Part shown: positions 31,601-41,480 of the stretch, one piece after another
Position numbering within the stretch: the stretch's first letter is position 1
How the letters are laid out: every line of letters starts with the position of its first letter
Position numbers and translations under genes: made by a program
The notes under the pieces: generated by a model
Told to the model about the DNA's origin: nothing
Database searches by the model: none
The model's input: the letters and a program-made list of their open reading frames with translations, nothing else
Source of the DNA: Gracilaria domingensis
Lineage: Eukaryota > Rhodophyta > Florideophyceae > Gracilariales > Gracilariaceae
DNA length: 64,000 nt
NCBI GenBank assembly: GCA_022539475.1
Contig: VCMS01000058.1
Coordinates: 1-64,000 of the forward strand
Direction of reading: 5' to 3'

Positions 31601-32497
31601 TCATATCCCTTCTGTGATATACGCCGACGTGATTTTATGCACCTCCATCTCCCGATAGATAATTCGTGCTGAATCAATCATCCTTGCTAGACGCTCATCC
31701 TTCACTTCGGGTAGTTGTTGGGGTGGCTTCATGAATCCTGTGGACTGCTCGACGGCGACAGTGTATTCTTTCCACGTCTTCCAACTGCTGTCACTCCCCT
31801 CTTGCCATGACAACGCGTCGTCATTCCTGGGAATATCATTCGCGTCACACCATGCCCGCACAGTGTTTAAGGGGTCCTTTTGAATATCGATTGCGTCAAC
31901 TATTGGCGTCGTTTCCTCAGCGGAGCTCAGCATCTTCCATGCTGTGTACAGACCTGTGTACCCGCCTTCCAACTCCGTGAAGTCCGGTTTGATCTTGTAA
32001 AGCGATGGGAACGAGTACGCCGGGTCACGCAACAGGATCGTGCTTCGAAACTTTGTTAGCATGTCCAGGTTGAGATACTTTTCTCCAAACTGCCACGGTT
32101 GCGCTCGTACGAACACACGCCCGCTACGCGACGCCTCAAGGATCTTTTCCAGTTGCGATGCGTACGTCATATATGAAACACGGTCGCTGCGCCGGTGAGT
32201 CTGGCGCTCCGGCCCGTAGTACCAGCAATCTTTTTTAACCCATGATAGTCATAAGCATCAAGGTCAGCAATCGAGTCCGCTTTGTCTGTGACGAGATGGA
32301 GACGCGGACGGGGGAGGGGGTGTGTGTGCCCTACCATTGAAGGGTTCAGCGAAGACGACATGGTCGCCTCGTGCACGCATCATCTTCTCCACGGCGTGCG
32401 ACAGGGCGCGTGGCGCCGACCACATTGCAAGTGGCCGCAGGTCTGCGCAGTAGGGTTTCGTGTTGTCGTTGCCGTTCCTTTCGGCTGTATGCATCAT
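31601..32497 (-). CDS. sulfotransferase-like P-loop protein, two exons (32497-32335, 32229-31601)
   Basis: Exon 1 starts at ATG 32,497 and carries LAMWSAPRALSHAVEKMM, the PAPS-binding 5'-phosphosulfate loop pattern (SxPRxxSTA), and HVVFAEPF. A GT-AG intron of 105 bp (32,230-32,334) joins in frame to give EPFNDCWYYGPERQ, which matches the 'EPF..YYFGPER' block of this sulfotransferase family. Exon 2 goes on with VFVRAQPWQF and TILLRDPAYSFPSLYK (3'-phosphate binding: RDP...S) and ends with the DALSW and VEQSTGF motifs near the C terminus. The product is 263 residues. Without the intron the frame breaks, so splicing is well supported. Predicted to transfer sulfate from PAPS to an unknown acceptor. 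In red algae sulfated galactans are an obvious candidate, but this is inference. Confidence 0.75.
32230..32334 (-). other. spliceosomal intron of the sulfotransferase-like gene
   Basis: Donor GTAGGGC and acceptor TTAAAAAAG. Removal restores one frame across a conserved motif. It is the best-supported intron in a window of otherwise mostly uninterrupted genes. Confidence 0.75.
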
Positions 32498-33304
32498 TGC
32501 TATGGATTACGGAGATGAGACAAAAAGTCTAACTTTGACGGGAACAGATTGGTGAAGAAGAAGTGCTACTGATGAGCCTATCATTGACCGCTCTTAACAT
32601 CTATTGCATCATGAGTATATATATCTGCCATCTACTCGCCTACGTTGTACTGTATATACACGACTGAACTTCTGGTATTAAAATAGAGCACTATCCTGTG
32701 AACCAGAATCGCCTGGGGCAGAACGTGTGATATCGTCAGGGGGCATCTGGATGCCCCCTTGGGGCACACCACTCAAAGATTCACAGTACGGGACCACTAT
32801 CATGCTACGTGATTATTGACATATGTCTCCCGTGCTATAATCATCGTCGTGGAGCCAATGAATACCAAGAAGAACCCGATATCCAAGGGTATCCTTCTAC
32901 CCCTGGTAATCAATATGCGAAGTTTACGGTCACGTTTGCTTGTGTAGGAATTTCCTTCCTCGAGTCAGCCCTGTTTTCGGCCAGATTTTTGAAGGTGGAA
33001 GTCTTACGGTGACAAGTGTATAATGGTACCAAGATAGTTAACCTGGTTGTGCTAGAACTCAACAGTGATTAATCGTATGAGTTCTGTTAACTCATACGAT
33101 TAATCTAAAGATGTGCACATGCGGCAGCACGGCTTCAAGGCTTTCCAGCGGTCATAGAAGGGGTGAAATTTGTATGCCTTGTTCGTGTGAGGAGGGATAG
33201 GAGGGTTTTCCTTAGGATAAGGTTTGCTGTGGCCCAGTCGCCGTGATGCTCCAACAGCTGCACATCTGCTTCAGACCATAGGCAACCAAACAAACAACAT
33301 CGTC
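32498..33304. other. intergenic with two hairpins
   Basis: No gene. It holds a 9-bp stem with a CTGG loop (arms 32,738-32,746 and 32,751-32,759) and the perfect 17-bp hairpin listed next. Confidence 0.5.
33067..33105. repeat. perfect 17-bp inverted repeat (hairpin)
   Basis: Arms GATTAATCGTATGAGTT (33,067-33,083) and exact complement (33,089-33,105) with a 5-nt loop, 200 bp upstream of the dioxygenase start. It could be a regulatory hairpin or a small palindromic insertion. Confidence 0.85.
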
Positions 33305-34312
33305 ATGAAATTCACTTCTGCTTCGGATGCTACGTTGGCCACCATCTCTTTTGCCAAACTTGTTTCTTCGGACGAAAGCGAACGCAAAACTGAAATCAGA
33401 AACTTGTGTAAAGTGTGCGAAACAGTGGGCTTTTTCTATCTCTCCGATCATGATGTGCCAATCTCTTTGATTCAGCGCATCTTCAAGTCTTCACGTACAT
33501 TCTTCCTTCTTCCGGAAGAAGTGAAGATGCGATGGGGGCGACAAGCGCAACTATTCACGCCACGCGAGCTCCGTGGGTACACAAAGGACGAGGAGACAAA
33601 CCCCGGAGTGGAAGTGGACAATAAGGAAGTCTTCGAATTGGGCAATGAGCGCCCTCTAGTGCCTGGGCGTCTTTTTACTGGACCGAACGTATTGCCTCCT
33701 GATCATATTGCTCCTGACTTTGCCAAGGCACACACTGAAATCCTCCGCATCGTGGTATCACGACTGGTTCCGGGGCTGTGTCGGGCATTGGCCCTAGCTC
33801 TGGGACTTGTAGAGGACTTCTTCAGCAGTAGGACCACTGAGGAGGGCATGCTAATGACGCAGCGTGCGTCTTACTATCCGGCGAAGAAAGGGGTGTGTGG
33901 TAGGCATACGGACAGTGGATTGTTCACACTACTACTGCAGGAGACGCAGGTAGGGTCATCGTCGCTAAAAATATTCTCCGGCGGGGAATGGCGCGAGGTG
34001 GTCGCAAAGGAGGATCTGTTCGTGGTGAACTTAGGCAACATGTTGATGTACTGGACGAATGGAAGGTTTGTAAGCACGCCACACCAAGTGGTTCACTGCG
34101 GCAATGAATCGCGGATATCAGTGCCGTTCTTCGTGTATCCGAACGCAGAGACGGAGATGATCCCAATCGGTAAAGGGGAGGACATGAAGTTGATCTCGGG
34201 CGAAGTGTACGCAAAAGACGTGGACGCCATTTGGAAGCAAAACGATGGTGCTGGGCGTTGGGCCAGGAAGTGTGACAAGAGCGCTGCGTGCAACTGCTGG
34301 CGATGCATGTGA
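33305..34312 (+). CDS. 2-oxoglutarate/Fe(II)-dependent dioxygenase (isopenicillin-N-synthase-like)
   Basis: 335 residues from ATG 33,305. The N-terminal DIOX_N region (ETVGFFYLSDHDVP) is typical: 'GFF...NHG'. The jelly-roll core has the iron ligands HxD at His201-Asp203 (CGRHTDSGLFTLL) and His260 (STPHQVVH), and the 2-oxoglutarate-binding R-x-S at Arg270 (SRISVPFF). All key residues are present, so it should be an active oxidase, cytosolic as no target signal is seen. Family members hydroxylate or desaturate small molecules; the substrate cannot be told. The C terminus ends in a Cys/Lys-rich tail (CDKSAACNCWRCM) which is unusual for the family. Confidence 0.88.
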   Translation: MKFTSASDATLATISFAKLVSSDESERKTEIRNLCKVCETVGFFYLSDHDVPISLIQRIFKSSRTFFLLPEEVKMRWGRQAQLFTPRELRGYTKDEETNPGVEVDNKEVFELGNERPLVPGRLFTGPNVLPPDHIAPDFAKAHTEILRIVVSRLVPGLCRALALALGLVEDFFSSRTTEEGMLMTQRASYYPAKKGVCGRHTDSGLFTLLLQETQVGSSSLKIFSGGEWREVVAKEDLFVVNLGNMLMYWTNGRFVSTPHQVVHCGNESRISVPFFVYPNAETEMIPIGKGEDMKLISGEVYAKDVDAIWKQNDGAGRWARKCDKSAACNCWRCM

Positions 34313-34730
34313 AATTCACAAGTCATCGGAATCCAATGATTCCGAAGATCGGATGTTAAGGGATAGATACCAGACAACGTACGCGACTTCTATCGCTGTT
34401 TCAATACCAAGGGTAGCATATCAGAGATTCCCACAACGTGGCAACACATTGGACACATTAAATTCTCATATGCCCCAGCTCCAATCAGAAACAGGACAAG
34501 AGCACAGCGAAAATTTCTAGCTGTCCACGTGGGTGTTTTATTATTAATACGCGGTCCGCGGTCAACATTCATCCTACTGGAGCTGCAAGGGTGCGTGGAG
34601 TCGATGTACCGACGGTATATTGCGCAACGCTCCCTGAAATAACTTAAAAGAAAGCGGACGCTGCTGGCCGAAGCGCCAGGTGCGCATCGGGATTATGGCA
34701 TGAGTCATATCACACGACGAAACTGGCGAC
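34313..34730. other. intergenic, 418 bp
   Basis: Lies between two codirectional genes. No frame or repeat of note. Confidence 0.5.
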
Positions 34731-36224
34731 ATGCAAAGAAGGAACGACGAGCAATCGTGGACAGAGAAACGCCTTCGCCGCCGAGAAGAGGAGGAATTAC
34801 GACGAGAACGCGACGACGGTGACGCACAACAGCCTTATTTAAAACGACCCAGAACATCGAGCGGTAATCAAGAAGCTCCGTTTGTATGGCGTAAAAAGGT
34901 TGAGATCCTTCGTAAAAAAGGAATCGATCCGGAAGAGGAAGAAGAGCGACAGCGTGCAGAGTTACGCCATGAGCTCGCCGCAGCCAAGAAAAGGAGGGAA
35001 CAGAGGGAACAAGAACGCGCAGAATGGGAAGCAGAGCAAATTAAAAGTGCCAGAGAGAAGGAAGCTCAGATGAATGAGGGATGGCACCAGCAGGAAGCTT
35101 CTTTTCATGGTAAGCAGCACTTTTTACGACAGGCCATTCGAATACGCGAGAAACGCCCTGCGGGCACTGATTTACTCGCAGAGTTCGTGCGACTTGATTT
35201 GAACAGTGACGTAGCGATTTTGAACGTGGAAGACTTTTTGAAGGGTTTAGGTGAGGGCCACGTGCAGGAATTGGTGGATGGAGTTGAGGATGAACTTGAC
35301 TATGTCGTGGACTTCAACAGAGAAGAAGACAATGATGTGTGGAACCGTACCATACGACTTGAGTTCTGGAAGTGTGTGAGAGTTTGCGTTAAGGATCGAT
35401 TAGGGCAATTGAACGCTAGTCGAGAAGGAATGCCCGACGCAGTGGCATCTGACGTAGAGCTGCTGTTGCAGGGAAAGCCAATTTCAAAGTTGCGTGACAT
35501 GGAGACAGAGATTGACATGAAGCTCAAGAATGGGGATGAAGGCGATGGGGCCTTCGGGGAGGTTGACTTCTGGCAAGCTGCGTTGGCAAAAATTCGTGCT
35601 CGCATTGCTGCGGTGCGGCTGAAGGAAATTACTGAAATGCTGTCGATTGAACGTAGGGAGAGAGACGCCAAAAAACCGAAGGAGGAAAAGAATAGCGAAT
35701 CGACGAACGAAGCGCAACACAAGAGCCAAAATATCGGAGAGGATGAACGGTTGCAAGCGGAGGGATTGCGTCATTTACCTGGAGAGGATGACGAGGAAGA
35801 GTTTAAGGACGAAGTGGAGGCTCCCGAAGGAAAGAGTGGGACCTATGCATGGAATGACAAGTATAGACCAAGGAAACCAAAGTACTTCAACAAGGTTTTA
35901 AGTGGTTATCGATGGACAAAATACAATCGTACACATTATGACCATGACAATCCGCCGCCAAAAACGGTGCAGGGATACATGTTTAACATCTTCTATCCAG
36001 ATCTAATGGACCCTTCGAAGACCCCGACGTATACAATACACAAGACCAACAACGCAGACGTTGTGATTATTACATTTCATTCGGGACCACCGTATCAAGA
36101 CATCGCATTCAAAATAGTTAATCGTCCATGGGTGACGTCGCATCGAAGAGGCTATCGCTGTTCGTTTGACAAGGGTGTGCTACAGTTGTGGTTTAACTTT
36201 GACAGGTACTACTATCGACGATAA
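34731..36224 (+). CDS. CACTIN: cactin (spliceosome-associated)
   Basis: 497 residues from ATG 34,731, intronless. The first 130 residues are a highly charged Arg/Glu coiled coil (KRLRRREEEELRRERDD). A cactin-mid region follows with YVVDFNREEDNDVWNRT-like helices and a MEIDM-type segment. The last 125 residues are the conserved CactinC domain (KYRPRKPKYFNKVLSGYRW ... KTVQGYMFNIFYPDL ... GYRCSFDKGVLQLWFNF). Animal and yeast cactins act in the catalytic spliceosome and affect 3' splice-site choice; the nucleus is the expected location. The gene is shorter than animal forms (about 700). It is convergent with the HROB-like gene (132 bp apart). Confidence 0.9.
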   Translation: MQRRNDEQSWTEKRLRRREEEELRRERDDGDAQQPYLKRPRTSSGNQEAPFVWRKKVEILRKKGIDPEEEEERQRAELRHELAAAKKRREQREQERAEWEAEQIKSAREKEAQMNEGWHQQEASFHGKQHFLRQAIRIREKRPAGTDLLAEFVRLDLNSDVAILNVEDFLKGLGEGHVQELVDGVEDELDYVVDFNREEDNDVWNRTIRLEFWKCVRVCVKDRLGQLNASREGMPDAVASDVELLLQGKPISKLRDMETEIDMKLKNGDEGDGAFGEVDFWQAALAKIRARIAAVRLKEITEMLSIERRERDAKKPKEEKNSESTNEAQHKSQNIGEDERLQAEGLRHLPGEDDEEEFKDEVEAPEGKSGTYAWNDKYRPRKPKYFNKVLSGYRWTKYNRTHYDHDNPPPKTVQGYMFNIFYPDLMDPSKTPTYTIHKTNNADVVIITFHSGPPYQDIAFKIVNRPWVTSHRRGYRCSFDKGVLQLWFNFDRYYYRR

Positions 36225-36356
36225 AAGAAACATGTTTTGTCGGCTGTGGTCGACTCTCCAAGAAAAACGCACAAGATGATACAGTACGGAAAGGCTGGCA
36301 GCACTTGACAAAGCTATACAAGAAAAAAAAGACTGTGCAAGTTACGAATCTTACAT

Positions 36357-37628
36357 TCAATCGAACAGGTCGTCAATAGTTTGCTGATCCAAAGCAGACA
36401 AGTCCGGCTTGGCAGGAGCTGCGGCACTGTTAGAGATGGATTGAGGTTGAGGTGGATGTGACCAGGGTTGATCGCTTGGAGTGGAAGTGTGTTGTGATTG
36501 AGGTAGCATTGTAGGTTGCGGAGAAGCATTAAGATTTGAGACACTGAGATGGGAGGCAGTGAAGGTGGATGTGGTGTCAGGCTCAGGTGTAGCGACAAAG
36601 TCTGTGGCGGGAGGGCCTTGCACGGTATGGTTGTTGCGCGTGGCTTGTACAATGGCATCGACATCTAGGTTTCCAAGAATAGCCTCGAAGTCGGTGTCAG
36701 ATACAAGATTGGCGGCGTGATTCGAAGGTGTTTGGTTGAGGGTGGGTGCATTACTCGGGCGACTTGTTCGCAGATGGGTTGGGTTGGGTATGGGAGGCAT
36801 TTGAGAAGGAAGGCGTCTTCTCGGAACATGGAACGGCTTCTGCACCGCGCGTGATGAGATATTTATACGGGAAGGGTTATACGCGGAGGGAGATGGGCGT
36901 TGAGGGTTCTGTACACGCGCGCTGGGTGTTGATGGCCTGGATGCGGAGTGCGAAGAAGAAGGGCGAGGCAGTCGGTAAGAGGTGGGTATTGATGGCGGCA
37001 CGTGGACCTTCGGTACGGGCGGGGGTTGGGCGGCGTATTGCGAGTATGGTTGAAGCGCCCACTTTTTCAGCTGCGAAGAAGAAGAGAAAGGTGGCATATC
37101 CACGAGCGGCAATTCATCAGAGATGGAGAACACGTTCTTGATGTTTGCTCGATGGATGATGAGATGAACGTCCTGCGAGTGGCCACGCGCAAAGGCAGAC
37201 TCGCCTTGCAGTAACAGAGTGTTACTGACTTGGTTGAGAACAAGCACAGCGCCGCGTTTGAGACGCTCCCGCAACGGCGCATCCAACGAGCTATGAGAGA
37301 TGGTGGCGTGCACGCGATGGGTTGGGTCAACCAGCAAGAAACTGAGATCTTCGACGATGGGCTCCATGCCGTCCACAAGCACGGGCAAATCGTCCAGCGG
37401 CGCGCGACACGACATGAGCGCGTTGCGGCGCAACAAGGCCAGCGAAGAGCGCAGCGGCTGTCCCTGGCGCGCGTGCAGCATGGCGCGCCACGTGCGCGAC
37501 GTGAAGGTCGAGTGCGGCGGCGACGCCCGCCGGCCAGGCGCGGACGCGGCGGAAGGCGGCGCGGGCGCCGCCTGCGACGGCAGCACGCCGGCGGGGCCCG
37601 GGATGCTGAACGGCGGCGGGCGGAGCAT
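36357..37628 (-). CDS. HROB-like (C17orf53) OB-fold recombination protein
   Basis: 423 residues from ATG 37,628; the open frame runs further upstream only because the DNA is very GC-rich. Residues about 65-170 (PVLVDGMEPIVEDLSFLLVDPTHRVHATI ... LKRGAVLVLNQVSN ... VHLIIHRANIKNVF) match the HROB OB-fold domain pattern (LxDPTGxxxxxIH ... LxxGxVLxLxxV ... YLxxxxxNxxxIF). The C-terminal 250 residues are Pro/Ser-rich and disordered, ending with an acidic DDLFD. HROB helps load MCM8-MCM9 helicase in recombination and crosslink repair in animals and plants. The domain order differs from animals, where the OB fold is C-terminal. Divergent from the ABC1K gene with a 419-bp GC-rich shared promoter region. 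Confidence 0.6.
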   Translation of the reverse strand: MLRPPPFSIPGPAGVLPSQAAPAPPSAASAPGRRASPPHSTFTSRTWRAMLHARQGQPLRSSLALLRRNALMSCRAPLDDLPVLVDGMEPIVEDLSFLLVDPTHRVHATISHSSLDAPLRERLKRGAVLVLNQVSNTLLLQGESAFARGHSQDVHLIIHRANIKNVFSISDELPLVDMPPFSSSSQLKKWALQPYSQYAAQPPPVPKVHVPPSIPTSYRLPRPSSSHSASRPSTPSARVQNPQRPSPSAYNPSRINISSRAVQKPFHVPRRRLPSQMPPIPNPTHLRTSRPSNAPTLNQTPSNHAANLVSDTDFEAILGNLDVDAIVQATRNNHTVQGPPATDFVATPEPDTTSTFTASHLSVSNLNASPQPTMLPQSQHTSTPSDQPWSHPPQPQSISNSAAAPAKPDLSALDQQTIDDLFD

Positions 37629-38047
37629 TGCGGCGACGGGGGCGGCGGGCGGCGGGCGGCGGCGCGGCGGCGCGGCGGCGCGGCGGCGCGCAGCGCTGTC
37701 CGCTTTGCCGCGCGGATGTTCTCGCGCTTGTCGCGGCTTGCGCTTCGCGCCATGCGATGCGCCGCGACGTGGCACGAGAGGCTGCCGCGCACACGTGGCC
37801 ACGCGCGCCACATGGCGCGCGGGCGGGCACGCGCCATGGCACCTGCGCTTTGCAGCTCAGCCACTCGCTTGTGCGTTCACCGTCTGCGGATGCGCTCAAG
37901 TCGCCACCGCGCCTCACGTCGCCTCGCGCTCAACGCGCGCGCGCAGATGAAAAACCCTCGCGCCATTGCGCATCGACCTGCGCCTGCCGCCGCCCGCCGT
38001 CCGCAGTCAACAGTCAGCAGCAGTCTCCCCCGGACGCGACGCCGCCA

Positions 38048-40212
38048 ATGAACGCCTTTGTGCTCACGCCGCGGTTCGGCGCTTGCGGCGGTCGCGTCGC
38101 CTTGTTCGGCGCGCCGAACAGGAAGCACTCTGTGGCGCGGCGACGTGTCGTGCCGGTCGCCGTCTCTAGTGGCCGGGCGGTTTCCACGGCCGATGCGGCG
38201 TTTTCACAGCCGGACGTGGGCGGTGTGGGCGGCGTGCCTTCCAAAAGGGAGCGTGCGGTCGTTGATGCATTCCGGCCCACTGCCGACGAGCTGCTTCCGC
38301 CCCCGCGCCAGCCCTCCGCTGCCGCCGCTTCGGTGGTGAGGGCGCTGCCGGATGTGCCCGTTGTGCCGGACAGGACCAAGGCGCAGCCTCGCGAGAACAC
38401 TAGTGCAGGCGGTGGTGCGAGTGGCGGCGCTAGCCTCAATTTCCAGGCGCGCGAGGACGTCGTTGATGTGGATGCCGCGTGGTTGACCAAGGGCAAGTCC
38501 AACGCGTTTGCGAGAACCTTGGAGATTTGGCTCTTCTTTATTCGCATGGTCTTGGCGGAGCTTAAGATTCGAAAGCTGCAGAACGTTGCGGAGATGGCCG
38601 CCGCCAGACGAGTGCAAGCCGCCAAGTTGAAGCGCGGCCTGCTTACCCTTGGTCCCACTTTTATCAAGCTGGGGCAGCTCTTGTCTACTCGCGTCGATGT
38701 CGTGGCCAAGGAGTACATTGACGAACTGTCTGAGTTGCAGGACCGAGTGCCGGGATTTTCAGGTCAGCGAGCGGTTGAGGTCATTGAGTCTGAGTTCAAC
38801 AGCCGGTCCACCAGGTGTTTGATTCGTTTGAGATGACACCTATTGCTGCTGCTAGCTTGGGGCAGGTGCATCGTGCTGTGTATAATGGACAGCCTGTTGC
38901 TGTCAAAATTCAGAGAGCTGGCTTGCGCGAATTGTTCAGTGTTGACCTCAAGAATCTGAAACTTCTGGCTGTTTTGTTGGACAAACTTGACCCGAAGACT
39001 GATGGCACCTCGCGAAACTGGGTCCAAATATATGATGAGAGTGCAAAGTTACTGTACGAAGAGATCGACTACATCAACGAAGCTAGGAATGCTGACAACT
39101 TCCGTGACAACTTTGCGGACGTGGAATGGGTCAAGGTACCAGGTGTGTATTGGCAGCTCACCACCGAAAAGGTTCTCACCATGGAATATGTTCCTGGCAT
39201 TAAGATTAATGACTATGACGCGCTGGAGAGAGCTGGGTTGGATCGCAGGTTGTTGGCTGAGAGAAGTGCCGAGAGCTATTTGACCCAATTGTTGAGGCAT
39301 GGGTATTTCCATACGGACCCGCACTGCGGTAACTTAGCGGTCGATGCTGTCGCTGGTGGCAGGTTGATCTACTACGATTTCGGAATGATGAGTACGTTTG
39401 AGCCCGATATCAAGAGAGGGCTTGTTGATGCTGTGTTTGCCATATATGAAGGCAATATTCGCGATATTTGTAATGCTATGCAACTGATGGGTGTACTCAA
39501 ACCGTCTGCCGACCGCGTCACGGTGGAAAAGGTCGGTCGATATTTTCTTGGCTTGTTTCGGACCAATCTTGACAATGAGAACCGAAAGAAGACAAAGGAG
39601 GAAAAGCGGGCCGAAATGATCAAGCGTTTGGACTCGATTGGAGAAGACCTTGTTGCCCTTGGTGACGACGGGTGTTTCAACTTCCCGCCAGTGTTTACCT
39701 TTGTATTTAGATCGTTTACCACTTTGGAGGGCATCGGGAAGGGCTTATATGCCAAGTACGATTTGACGATGATCGCCGGGCCCTACCTCAAGGAACTCAT
39801 CGATCTGAAGGACGGCTCTGCGGCCATCACGGCCGTCAACTCGTTCCGCAAAAAACTCGGGTGGAGAAATGAAGACTTCTCAGCGCTTGTTACGCAGCCG
39901 AGGAAGACTGCGTACATTGAAGAGACCCTTCGACGAATGGAGTCCGGTGATTTGAAACTTCGGGTGCGCGTGTTGGAGTCTGAGCGTGCGTTCAAACGGG
40001 TCTCGATGATGCAAAATAATATGGCGCTTGCCTTAGGAGCCACGACGTTTTCCAATATGGCAATTGTGCTTACGGCTTCGGCGGAACGCTTCGCTGTTCA
40101 GGCTAGATTGTTGTGGTTGTTGGCTGCAATATTTGCAGTGAAGTTGATCATTGGAATCGTGAAGTATCGCGCTTTGGACGCAAGACTAAGAAAGTATGTA
40201 GGAGGAGGATAA
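38048..40212 (+). CDS. ABC1/UbiB-family atypical kinase (plastid ABC1K), one frame break
   Basis: From ATG 38,048 the first 80 residues are Arg/Ser/Val-rich and look like a plastid transit peptide. The core holds the ABC1 signature FIKLGQLLSTR (KxGQ), AAASLGQVHRA (Ala-rich loop), VAVKIQR (lysine), HTDPHCGNL (catalytic loop) and YYDFGMM (DFG), all of the atypical-kinase fold. A hydrophobic C-terminal segment (LLWLLAAIFAVKLIIGI) would anchor it in the membrane. The frame changes near 38,803: EVIESEFNS in one frame and PVHQVFDSFEMTPIAAA in the next overlap by one base, where the family is continuous. One base seems missing, or an annotator would add a tiny intron. ABC1Ks regulate plastoquinone/tocopherol metabolism and plastoglobule stability in plants and algae. 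Total about 720 residues. Confidence 0.85.
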
Positions 40213-40655
40213 CATATGGCGTTTTGAGTTTTTTTGTTAGTGTTATTGCGGATGCTCAGAGGTTTGGAGCGTTTTATATCAGTCTTTTGTTTCTGGCGCT
40301 TTTGTATACAGACGTGCATTTTGTACTCGCATTTTCTCGATGCTGTCGATGGCTTCGCGGTGGTCTGGCAATCTTAGAGTGGCTGTGATGTTCCTACTTT
40401 CTTCAATCTTAACTCTTGCAGTGGCGATCATAAAAAGCCTATTCAGTTTTGGAACTGCTCTCAATATGTATATATATGATATGGATTTCCTCCTTGCTTA
40501 TTCCTGTTTTCTGTTCAAAAGATTCCATTGGCTACGAGGCGTAATGTTGGTCAAGCCATGTAAAGTACTTACGTGACAAAACACTTTCAGTGAGAGAACG
40601 ATAGGTGTTGATGTAGTTGATCTTGAAAACGCATGGCATGCTTAGTACTTCAGCG
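40213..40655. other. intergenic, 443 bp between convergent genes
   Basis: No gene or repeat. It holds the 3' ends of ABC1K and NSRP1. Confidence 0.5.
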
Positions 40656-41480
40656 CTAAGTTTTGTCCGCAGCAAGTCGCCTAGCTCTTCGTTCAAAGTA
40701 GCGCTGCCGATACGCTTCGATTGATTGCGGCGTGTTTCGACGAAGACCTCTTTTCTTGCGTACCACTTGTTCTGTTTTCTTGCCGGCAGGGAGAGTTTGC
40801 TCGCTCGAAGTTGTGATTTGTGCAACTGGGTTCACCTCTCTTCTATTTGTATAGCTTTTGTTGTTATCGTGAGTGAGAGTGGTTTTTGAGTCTGGATGAT
40901 AACTTTGGGAGGTCGCGTTGGAGATATGTTTGTCATCAGTTGCATTTTGCTTTGATAGCTCTAGTCCGGGATGTTCGGTCGGCTCGGCCTCAGGAGTTGG
41001 GTCGCTCTTTTCATTTTCTTTTTCGTTGTTTACTCTCGCCTGGAGAAGTCTGGTATAAAACCCAGACACGTCTTGTGCTGAAGGCTGCTCATTCTGCTCA
41101 CGAAGTTCCATCTGCGTCAACCGATCATTTTCCTCAAGCCGTTTTTTATACGCCGGGGTTACAAATCGTTCTGTCTCCCCGTACAACTCTTGTTCCTTTT
41201 CCCTCTCCTTTATGATTCGCCGCTCAAGCACTCGTTGCGCATCAGCTTTTCGTCGCTTTGCGCTCTCAACTAGTTTGCCCACGTACCGACTTTTTCGCGG
41301 CTTTTTTCGAGCATCCTCTCGCTGCACTGGCTGCGAAAAGATGTGCTCGATTTCCTTTTCGAGGTCGGGGTTTGTCGGACGCTTTCTGCGAGATATAGCG
41401 TTTGCCGCTTCTTTTACAGCGTTGAATGGTGTTTTGGTTCTCTCCGTTGAAGAGGAGGAAGACGAGTCGTTGTCGAACAT
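40656..41480 (-). CDS. NSRP1: NSRP1/CCDC55-like splicing regulator
   Basis: 274 residues from ATG 41,480. The N-terminal block (residues about 25-135) with SRYVGKLVESAKRRKADAQR ... ERRIIKEREKEQELYGETERFVTPAYKKRLEEN ... SGFYTRLLQARV matches the NSRP1 N-terminal domain (KPKYI..LLKA...RK.EQ.. ... E.FVT.AYKK.LQE ... DLSGFYR.LL). The C-terminal half is polar with an Arg-rich end (RQRYFERRARRL). Human NSRP1 is a nuclear-speckle protein regulating alternative splicing. It is one of two splicing-linked genes within 6 kb. Confidence 0.82.
   Translation of the reverse strand: MFDNDSSSSSSTERTKTPFNAVKEAANAISRRKRPTNPDLEKEIEHIFSQPVQREDARKKPRKSRYVGKLVESAKRRKADAQRVLERRIIKEREKEQELYGETERFVTPAYKKRLEENDRLTQMELREQNEQPSAQDVSGFYTRLLQARVNNEKENEKSDPTPEAEPTEHPGLELSKQNATDDKHISNATSQSYHPDSKTTLTHDNNKSYTNRREVNPVAQITTSSEQTLPAGKKTEQVVRKKRGLRRNTPQSIEAYRQRYFERRARRLAADKT

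Noticed and set aside
32738-32759. 9-bp GC stem-loop as a bacterial-type terminator
   Set aside because: There is no T-run and the context is eukaryotic; recorded only as a small hairpin.
37230-38051. Plus-strand Arg/Ala-rich frame over the HROB 5' region
   Set aside because: Product of extreme GC content; the opposite strand has the OB-fold match.
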